Of a stretch of 12,378 bases of DNA, positions 7,509 through 12,378 are shown one piece after another. Location: positions 1-12,378 of the forward strand of contig SFWW01000059.1 in assembly GCA_004559845.1 (NCBI GenBank), in the 5' to 3' direction. Below the pieces are notes generated by a model, which was not told where the DNA came from, did not search any database, and saw nothing but the letters and a program-made list of their open reading frames with translations. A program made the position numbers and the translations under genes. The DNA is from a bacterium (lineage in GTDB: Bacteria > Bacteroidota > Bacteroidia > Bacteroidales > Muribaculaceae). The number at the start of each line of letters is the position of its first letter. Within the stretch, counting starts at the first letter, position 1.

Positions 7509-8912
7509 TCACAGCTCCTTTCGCCGGCGCGAATCGGGGATGCCCAGCATAATCCGGTATTTCGCCACCGTGCGTCGTGCCACCTCGTAGCCACGCTCTT
7601 TTAGCAGCTGCTGAATGGCAGTGTCGCTCAGCGGATTGTTTTTAGGCTCGTGTTCCACGATGTCTTTCACCGCATTTTTCACCGCCTTATTGCTCACCGC
7701 CTCTTCGCCATTAGCGCCTGAAGCAATCGCCGTGCTGAAAAAATTCTTCAACTTATACGTACCCCACGGCGTGTTCACATATTTGCCTCTATCGCCGCCG
7801 CAAATGCGCGAAATCGACGTTTGGTCCAGCCCGGTATCCTTCTTAATATCATCGTATTTCAGTGGCACCAGCACATCTTCATCGCCGGTAAGGAAAAATT
7901 CCTTTTGATGCTTGATAATGGATTGCATCACCAGCATCAGTTTTTCTTGCCTACGTCGCAAAATAGAGATAAACCGATTGGCTTTGTCGTAAAAGTTTTT
8001 CATACTTTTATCCTTTTCCTTCCCGGTTTCTATCTTTTCCGACATTTTTTCATTCAGCACCAGCTCCGGAATGCTATTGGGCATACTCACATAGATTTCG
8101 CCCTCTTCCACCGTGATTTCAAATTCCGGAATAATCTGATTGCGTCGCACCTCATTGGCACTCGACGAATAACCACTTCCCGGCTTGGGATTGAGCCGAT
8201 GCAAATCTTCTTTAAGCAAGCGCAACTGCTCGGTGGTGATATTCATTTTGGTGCAAATCTTGTCGAAATGTGCCAAAGCCAAATCTTCAAGATAGTCGCT
8301 GATAAGCATTGCCAGTTGTTCATTCTCAGGCGTGCGGGGCTTTTGATGCACTTGAATCAGCAAGCATTCCTTGAGGGTGCGCCCGCCAATGCCCGGCGGG
8401 TCGAGCGCCTGCACCATTTTCAGCACACGCTCCACATCTTCGCGCTCCACCTCCAAATCGGCATTAAAAGTGAGGTCGTCGGCAATGCCTGCACTTGAGC
8501 GCACCAGCCACCCGTTGGTGTCGAGATTGCCCACAATGTATTCCGCTATCACTTGGTCCACTTCCGAAAGGTCGCGCTCATTAATTTGATTCATTAAATG
8601 CTCTTCCAGCGTTTCCTCCGCCACAGCGTCGGGCACAAAATAGTCGCTGTCGGCGCCACGGTTTTTAGAAAGCGGAATTCTATCGTAATCGCGCATGTGT
8701 GCCATAGCGTTGGCATCAGCAGCCTTCACGGGCTGAGTGTCGGATTCCTTAATTTCCAACAGCGGATTTTCGCTCACCTCATTCTGCACTTCCTCTTCCA
8801 ACTCCTTACTCGTTTTCTCCAAGTAGGGGGCAAGTTCCACATTAGGAATAGAGATAGCCATTTGCTTCTGTTCTATTCTGGTGCCAATGCCGGTTGCATT
8901 TTTCTTTGCCAT
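7509..8912 (-). CDS. rpoN: RNA polymerase sigma-54 factor RpoN
   Basis: Sigma-54 directs RNA polymerase to -24/-12 promoters that need an AAA+ enhancer-binding activator. The 467-residue protein has all three regions. Region I (about 10-55) is Gln/Leu-rich (IEQKQMAISIPNVELAPYLE, ENPLLEI). The core-binding domain covers about 85-290 (LEEHLMNQI, GNLDTNGWL, ALDPPGIGGRTLKECLL). The DNA-binding domain covers about 300-465 (TGLDQTSISRICGGDRGKYV, with the helix-turn-helix). The RpoN box ARRTVAKYR lies at 445-453. Length and ending (LGIPDSRRRKEL) are normal. A near-perfect sigma-ABfr promoter lies just upstream. The gene heads a minus-strand block with the PAP2-like gene, purE and ispG, so it is likely expressed as housekeeping. 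A T8 run follows the stop directly. Confidence 0.96.
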   Translation of the reverse strand: MAKKNATGIGTRIEQKQMAISIPNVELAPYLEKTSKELEEEVQNEVSENPLLEIKESDTQPVKAADANAMAHMRDYDRIPLSKNRGADSDYFVPDAVAEETLEEHLMNQINERDLSEVDQVIAEYIVGNLDTNGWLVRSSAGIADDLTFNADLEVEREDVERVLKMVQALDPPGIGGRTLKECLLIQVHQKPRTPENEQLAMLISDYLEDLALAHFDKICTKMNITTEQLRLLKEDLHRLNPKPGSGYSSSANEVRRNQIIPEFEITVEEGEIYVSMPNSIPELVLNEKMSEKIETGKEKDKSMKNFYDKANRFISILRRRQEKLMLVMQSIIKHQKEFFLTGDEDVLVPLKYDDIKKDTGLDQTSISRICGGDRGKYVNTPWGTYKLKNFFSTAIASGANGEEAVSNKAVKNAVKDIVEHEPKNNPLSDTAIQQLLKERGYEVARRTVAKYRIMLGIPDSRRRKEL

Positions 8913-8949
8913 ATATTCAGATTGAGTGAATTCTACACGTTATAACCTA

Positions 8950-8981
8950 CAAATTTACCCTTTTTCCACTAATATTGCAAA
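8950..8981 (-). promoter_or_regulatory. Promoter of rpoN (and probably the operon behind it)
   Basis: On the minus strand, TTTG (8981-8978) and TAAATTTG (8957-8950) match the Bacteroidota -33 and -7 consensus perfectly with 20 bp between them. The -7 box ends 37 bp before the rpoN ATG, leaving a leader of about 30 nt. No other promoter box is seen before purE or ispG. Confidence 0.65.
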
Positions 8982-9040
8982 TCCTCCACCCACAATTCCA
9001 CACAATTCTACGGAAATAATGGCTCAAACCGCGCACCCTT

Positions 9041-9121
9041 TCACCGTAGCGTGCTGATGGCAAAGAGCGGAACAATTCTCACATGCCGTTCTTCATCGTT
9101 GTCTCCTTTATCCACATAAGT
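9041..9121 (-). pseudogene. Out-of-frame remnant of the DUF4143 C-terminus
   Basis: In the frame beginning ACT at 9121 on the minus strand, 26 codons run to TGA at 9043-9041. They read TYVDKGDNDEE then RHVRIVPLFAISTLR, which is the characteristic family ending (R-H-V-x-I-x-P-L-x-A-I-S). It overlaps the last codons of the ATPase CDS in a different frame. The junction near 9121-9125 is where an estimated 15-17 residues, including the expected RxSLENFG motif, are missing. Confidence 0.65.
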
Positions 9122-10356
9122 GACTTTTCGCGCATCATTGCCCACAGGCTTTTCATTCCCCCTTGCACATTGGCTTTTACCTCTATGGGTAGCACTTTTT
9201 GTGCAAATGTATCCACATAGTCCACTTCAGCCAAAGAATTTTTGGCTTCTTTTGTCCAATAAAAAATTTCGTGGCGCAGATTTGGCGTTTTGTAGGCGAG
9301 AAGTTCCGTGCCGACCACCTGCTCTGCAATGGCTCCCTTATTCGCTAAATCAGAGGCATTGGCTGTGAGTATTTGCACTGTGATAGCAGAAATGTCGCCC
9401 ATAGCCATATTTAGCGTGCGGAGCAAAAGGCCACAGTCTAAAAAAATCACCTTTCGTTTATTTTCATCGGCTTCGCTCCCTAATGGCAAACCATTAGCCG
9501 ATGTGTGGGTGATGGGGATAAGAATACCGGCTTGAAAAAGCAAGTTGAGCGCTTGCTTCACGGCATAGGTTTTATATTCTCCCACTTTCGAATAAACGAA
9601 TTTTTTCCCACATTGCAAAGCAGCGCTATGTAGCACATGGCGCAGCAGTTCGCTATCCACTTTGTGTTTGTATTTGGGGAAGTCGCTTTCGTACGATACG
9701 ATAATATCGTCTTGAACCTCTTGGCATAGCGCATAGTTTTGAGTTTCAATCCATTTTACCACCACTTCAGGCATTCCTCCAATCATGATATAGGTGCGCA
9801 AGTGCTCAAGCAGGGTTTGATAGAGCGCCTCCGGCAATGGATGCAAGGCAGAGGCTTCGTTGCGGGCTTTCAACAGTGTGTCAAAACCGTAAGCCGATTC
9901 AAATTCATCAAAACTTAATGGGCGCATGAAAAGGGAGTGAATGCGTCCCACTCCAAATGTGGGGAGCTCTCGGAGGGCAAATTCAAGTAGCGATCCGGCA
10001 GCAATCACATGGAGTTCCGGCAAATCTTCCTTAAAAAATCGAAGCGACATAATGGCACGAGGGCACTCTTGCACTTCGTCGAGAAATAAAAGTGTTTTGC
10101 CGGCAATGATTTTTTTTCCACTCACAGCAGATAGCTGATTCACAATCCGATGTGCATCGAGGTCGGCTTCAAACACTTGTTTGTAAATTTCGTTTTTTTC
10201 AAAATTTATTTCTACAAAATTTTGAAAAAGACGCCCTAAATGTCTAACCGAACTCGACTTCCCAACTTGCCGTGCACCGCGAAGAAGAATGGGCTTGTGG
10301 TCTGCTCTTTTCGTCCATTCTTCTAAGTATTGGTCGATGATTCTTTTGATGTACAT
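9079..10356 (-). CDS. AAA-family ATPase with DUF4143, C-terminus altered by a frame-shifting deletion
   Basis: The 425-residue protein belongs to the 'ATP-binding protein, AAA_14/DUF4143' family, common in Bacteroidota and of unknown role. It has Walker A RGARQVGKSS (26-35), Walker B TLLFLDE (88-94), the sensor-like HVIAAGSLLEFAL and GGMPEVV motif. The DUF4143 end carries a PD-(D/E)XK-like pattern, D379 in AEVDYV and IEVK with E392 and K394. The family normally continues with an RxSLENFG-type segment and ends like RIVPLFAIS. Here it instead runs into LMWIKETTMKNGM and stops, while the usual ending lies out of frame just downstream (9121-9041). The core is intact, so partial activity is possible. 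It is a free-standing gene with its own promoter, repeats and strong AGGAGG. Such genes are often mobile, but I see no mobile-element ends here. Confidence 0.88.
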   Translation of the reverse strand: MYIKRIIDQYLEEWTKRADHKPILLRGARQVGKSSSVRHLGRLFQNFVEINFEKNEIYKQVFEADLDAHRIVNQLSAVSGKKIIAGKTLLFLDEVQECPRAIMSLRFFKEDLPELHVIAAGSLLEFALRELPTFGVGRIHSLFMRPLSFDEFESAYGFDTLLKARNEASALHPLPEALYQTLLEHLRTYIMIGGMPEVVVKWIETQNYALCQEVQDDIIVSYESDFPKYKHKVDSELLRHVLHSAALQCGKKFVYSKVGEYKTYAVKQALNLLFQAGILIPITHTSANGLPLGSEADENKRKVIFLDCGLLLRTLNMAMGDISAITVQILTANASDLANKGAIAEQVVGTELLAYKTPNLRHEIFYWTKEAKNSLAEVDYVDTFAQKVLPIEVKANVQGGMKSLWAMMREKSLMWIKETTMKNGM

Positions 10357-10362
10357 ACTTAA

Positions 10363-10368
10363 CCTCCT
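10363..10368 (-). promoter_or_regulatory. Unusually strong ribosome binding site of the AAA/DUF4143 gene
   Basis: AGGAGG lies 6 bp before the ATG at 10356. It settles the start, since no other in-frame start competes. No other intact CDS in the window shows such a Shine-Dalgarno, as expected for Bacteroidota, which rarely use one. Confidence 0.75.
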
Positions 10369-10381
10369 GTTTTTGAGATTA

Positions 10382-10413
10382 CAAAAGTACGAAATTTAAA
10401 AAATCCAAACAAA
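10382..10413 (-). promoter_or_regulatory. Promoter of the AAA/DUF4143 gene, overlapping the first tandem repeat
   Basis: On the minus strand, TTTG (10413-10410) and TACTTTTG (10389-10382) fit the -33 and -7 consensus with exactly 20 bp between. The -33 box lies inside repeat copy 1, so anything bound at the repeats would affect transcription directly. The -7 box ends 25 bp before the ATG. Confidence 0.65.
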
Positions 10414-10482
10414 TAAATCGCCCAATTTTTAAAAAATCCAAACAAATAAATCATCCATTTTTTAAAAAATCCAAACAAATAA
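10395..10482. repeat. Three-copy 33-bp tandem repeat upstream of the AAA/DUF4143 gene
   Basis: Copies start at 10395, 10428 and 10461, exactly 33 bp apart. The shared core is TTTAAAAAATCC then AAACAAATAA (22 bp, identical in all three); copies 1 and 2 agree for 25 bp (adding ATC). The remaining 8 bp of each unit vary. On the minus strand each core holds TTTGTTTGGA and an A/T tract. Copy 1 supplies the -33 box, whereas copies 2 and 3 have no -7 box at the right distance. The layout looks like a set of operator sites, about three helical turns apart. Confidence 0.9.
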
Positions 10483-10529
10483 TGGGAAAAATCCACACCT
10501 TTTTCAATCGGCGGCGGTAGCAAAAGGAC

Positions 10530-10589
10530 GGCTCTTTTGTTCCCGAAATTTCATTTTCACGGTTCTTTTGTTGCCGAAAGGTCACTTTT
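10530..10589. repeat. Imperfect direct repeat (2 x 29 bp) at the end of the glycosyltransferase gene
   Basis: The segments at 10530-10558 and 10561-10589 match at 23 of 29 positions. The core is CTTTTGTT(C/G)CCGAAA, starts are 31 bp apart. The second copy includes the last codons and stop (10584-10582) of the glycosyltransferase gene. No hairpin with a T-run typical of a terminator is evident. A related CAAAAGGA word at 10521 may be a further decayed fragment. Confidence 0.6.
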
Positions 10590-11322
10590 TTAGTTTTCGG
10601 GCGAGGGCTCGGAAGGCGAATCCTATGTGGCGCAGGGTGGTGGCGCAGGTGCCATAGTAGTGGCACATAATGTGGTAGCGCTCTTTTAGTGATGCTTTGT
10701 GGTGCTTGTGGGTGAGGCCGTCGGTGAGAAAACTCACGATGGGCTTTTCACCCACGTAGGCGTTGTGGTTCGACTGCCGGAGCACGCGGATGCACCAGTC
10801 ATAGTCGGCGCTGAAGCGGTAGGCAAGGTCGTAAGCCGGGGCGATGTCGCGTCGCGCCACAAATGCCTGGTGGCACACCAGCATACCGTGTTTGAAATCG
10901 TCGGCGCTGAGTTGTGCCGGCGCCGTGAGATGCCGCATGCCCACCACCTGTCGCTCGGCGTTCACCACCTGCGTTTGCCCGTATATCACCCCCGGATTGC
11001 TCTTGGCGGCATCGGCGAGGCGTGCCAGCGAATCGGCATCGGCAAAAGCATCGCCGGCATTCATCCATATCAAGTATTTGCCTTTAGCAAGGCGAATGGC
11101 TTTGTTCATGGCATCGTAGAGCCCGTTGTCGCGCTCGCTCACGATGCGCGTGCCCGCTATGTCGGCTTCGTTCACCAATTGCAGGGTTTGGTCGGTGGAT
11201 GCGCCGTCCACCACCAAGTATTCATAATCGGTGCACGATTGCGCTTTCACGCTTTTCAGTGTGGGGGGAATCACCTTGGCGGCGTTCCACGTAACGGTGA
11301 TGATTGAAAACGTGGGAGTCAT
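10582..11322 (-). CDS. Family 2 glycosyltransferase (GT-A fold)
   Basis: This 246-residue cytoplasmic or membrane-associated enzyme would transfer a sugar from a nucleotide-sugar donor to a surface glycan or lipid carrier. The GT2 core is complete: TFSIITVTWN (4-13), VVDGASTDQT (37-46), RDNGLYDAMNKAI (64-76) and the metal-binding NAGD (88-91) in place of a DxD. Later come VCHQAFVARR and the acceptor-side RFSADYDWCIRVL. No transmembrane helix is visible, and the basic C-terminus (ALARKLKK) could contact the membrane. It resembles Bacteroidales glycosyltransferases of exopolysaccharide or lipid-glycan clusters, but no sugar genes are next to it, so donor and acceptor are unknown. Its promoter candidate faces that of argH across a 97-bp divergent gap. 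Confidence 0.9.
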   Translation of the reverse strand: MTPTFSIITVTWNAAKVIPPTLKSVKAQSCTDYEYLVVDGASTDQTLQLVNEADIAGTRIVSERDNGLYDAMNKAIRLAKGKYLIWMNAGDAFADADSLARLADAAKSNPGVIYGQTQVVNAERQVVGMRHLTAPAQLSADDFKHGMLVCHQAFVARRDIAPAYDLAYRFSADYDWCIRVLRQSNHNAYVGEKPIVSFLTDGLTHKHHKASLKERYHIMCHYYGTCATTLRHIGFAFRALARKLKK

Positions 11323-11342
11323 AATTTCATTTAAAATTTGTG

Positions 11343-11374
11343 CAAAATTAATGATATTGGTCGGCAGATGGAAA
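11343..11374 (-). promoter_or_regulatory. Candidate promoter of the glycosyltransferase gene
   Basis: On the minus strand, TAATTTTG (11350-11343) matches TAnnTTTG exactly. TTTC (11374-11371), 20 bp upstream, differs from TTTG at one base. The -7 box ends 20 bp before the ATG at 11322. Confidence 0.4.
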
Positions 11375-11390
11375 TAATGTTGTAATTTTG
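11357..11390 (+). promoter_or_regulatory. Candidate promoter of argH
   Basis: TAATTTTG at 11383-11390 matches TAnnTTTG exactly. The upstream partner is TTGG at 11357-11360, 22 bp away, slightly long and one mismatch. The -7 box ends 29 bp before the ATG at 11420. It overlaps the opposing glycosyltransferase promoter region, so the two may interfere. Confidence 0.4.
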
Positions 11391-11419
11391 TGAAAAATTA
11401 TAGCAAAAAATCATTGACT

Positions 11420-12378
11420 ATGGCATCAAAACTTTGGGAAAAGAATGTGACGGTGGACCACGATGTGGAAACCTACACCGTGGGTCGCGACCGCGAAATG
11501 GACCTCTATTTGGCGCGCTACGATGTGCTGGGCTCCATCGCCCACATCACCATGCTTCAAACCATCAATCTCCTCTCTGCCGACGAATTGGCTACGCTCA
11601 CCGCTGCCCTTCGCGACATTTATGCGGAAATTGAAGCGGGAAAATTTGTGATAGAAGAGGGTATTGAAGACGTGCATTCGCAAGTGGAACTGATGCTCAC
11701 CCGCCGTCTGGGCGATGTGGGCAAGAAAATTCACTCCGGACGCTCGCGCAACGACCAGGTGCTGGTCGACCTTCGTCTCTTTATTCGAAGCGAAATTGAA
11801 GAGGTGGTGCATCACCTCACCGCGCTGTTTCGCACCCTCCAAGCCCAAAGTGAGCGCTATAAGCATGTGCTGATGCCGGGCTACACCCACCTGCAAGTGG
11901 CAATGCCATCGTCGTTCGGACTGTGGTTTGGCGCCTATGCCGAGTCGCTTGCCGACGATTTGACGGTGCTGCGCGCCGCCTACGAGGTGAATAATCGCAA
12001 CCCCTTGGGCTCTGCCGCAGGCTAGGGCAGAGGCAAAACGGAGCGCATCGTGGCTGCTGCCTTGGCGAATATTGCCGCCACGCTATCGAAACTCGCCTTT
12101 GATGCCTGTATGTTTAATTCGCAAAATTTTGCCTTTATCAAATTGCCCGATGAGTTTACCACCGGCTCGTCGATTATGCCGCATAAAAAGAACCCTGATG
12201 TGTTTGAACTCACCCGTGCGCGCTGCAATCGCTTGGAGGCGTTGCCGTTCCAAATCACGATGGTTACCAACAATCTGCCGGTGGGCTATTTCCGCGATTT
12301 GCAACTCACCAAAGAGGACTTCCTCCCGGCGTTTGATGAAATGAAAGCCATCCTCACCATGGTGAATGCCATGATGAG
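11420..12378 (+). pseudogene. argH: argH, argininosuccinate lyase, interrupted by an internal deletion and amber codon; 3' end cut by the window
   Basis: ArgH splits argininosuccinate into arginine and fumarate, the last step of arginine synthesis, and works as a cytoplasmic tetramer. The first 201 codons are normal: VGRDREMDLYL, EDVHSQVE (83-90), HSGRSRNDQ (105-113), GYTHLQ with H157 (154-159) and NRNPLGSAAG (192-201). Then comes TAG (12023-12025). Translation resumes in the same frame with GRGKTERIVAAALANIAAT, the catalytic loop GSSIMPHKKN (12164-12193), and CNRLEALPFQITM, open to the window end. Family members have about 30 residues between SAAG and GRGK (starting YGSSFPLNR), so 29 codons are missing and the seam forms the stop. 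The lost segment is part of the central helical core, so neither fragment should be active. ATG 11420 fits the family N-terminus; an in-frame GTG at 11390 lies within the promoter candidate. Confidence 0.88.

Noticed and set aside
7501..7540. Intrinsic terminator after rpoN (TTCGC-GCCG-GCGAA stem plus T8 run)
   Set aside because: The stem is only 5 bp, lies inside the coding end, and is 11 bases from the T-run. This is too far for a standard terminator, and the downstream genes lack promoters.
10451..10666. 71-codon minus-strand open frame between the ATPase and glycosyltransferase genes
   Set aside because: It is made of the 33-bp and 29-bp repeats plus the out-of-frame end of the glycosyltransferase gene, with no protein-like features.
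11390..11419. GTG at 11390 as argH start
   Set aside because: It adds ten residues not found in the family and falls on the last base of the -7 box candidate.
12023..12025. Amber codon of argH read as pyrrolysine or by suppression
   Set aside because: A missing segment of about 29 codons explains the TAG as a seam product, and no such recoding is known for ArgH or Bacteroidota.

Overview
The window looks like a chromosomal segment of a Bacteroidota (order Bacteroidales) genome of roughly balanced GC content. Three things point there. The proteins match the Bacteroidales versions of MiaB, the long three-domain IspG, PurE, RpoN and ArgH. Several promoters fit the Bacteroidota sigma-ABfr pattern (TTTG, about 20 bp, TAnnTTTG). 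Shine-Dalgarno sequences are nearly absent, with one clear exception.

Layout, left to right. Positions 1-503 (+) hold the 3' end of a gene whose product carries twelve perfect-length heptads coded by a 21-bp tandem repeat, probably the tail of a PD-(D/E)XK/Rpn-type nuclease or transposase. Next come miaB (696-2072, +) and a 12-TM MFS transporter (2202-3386, +). The MFS gene ends 12 bp from a convergent minus-strand block. In its own transcription order, that block runs rpoN (8912-7509), a PAP2-like membrane phosphatase (7420-6773), purE (6748-6242), ispG (6242-4461), a GYF-CD225 membrane protein (4382-3792) and a DUF2752 protein (3785-3399). purE and ispG overlap as TGATG. rpoN has the best promoter in the window, and a second promoter candidate precedes the GYF-CD225/DUF2752 pair.

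Further right are an AAA ATPase with a DUF4143 domain (10356-9079, -), a family 2 glycosyltransferase (11322-10582, -) and, divergently, argH (11420 to the window end, +). The ATPase gene is preceded by a three-copy 33-bp tandem repeat that supplies its -33 box, and by a strong AGGAGG.

The most notable observations are two small internal deletions about 2.9 kb apart. argH lacks about 29 codons and reads TAG exactly at the seam, with the same frame intact beyond it. The ATPase/DUF4143 gene loses a short conserved stretch near its C-terminus, and the family's usual end is still present out of frame downstream. Either the strain is losing these functions (arginine synthesis in the case of argH) or the assembly has collapsed at these points. 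I see no RNA genes, CRISPR array, insertion sequence or complete phage/defence island. Most of the window is ordinary housekeeping sequence, and no gap between genes exceeds 300 bp.
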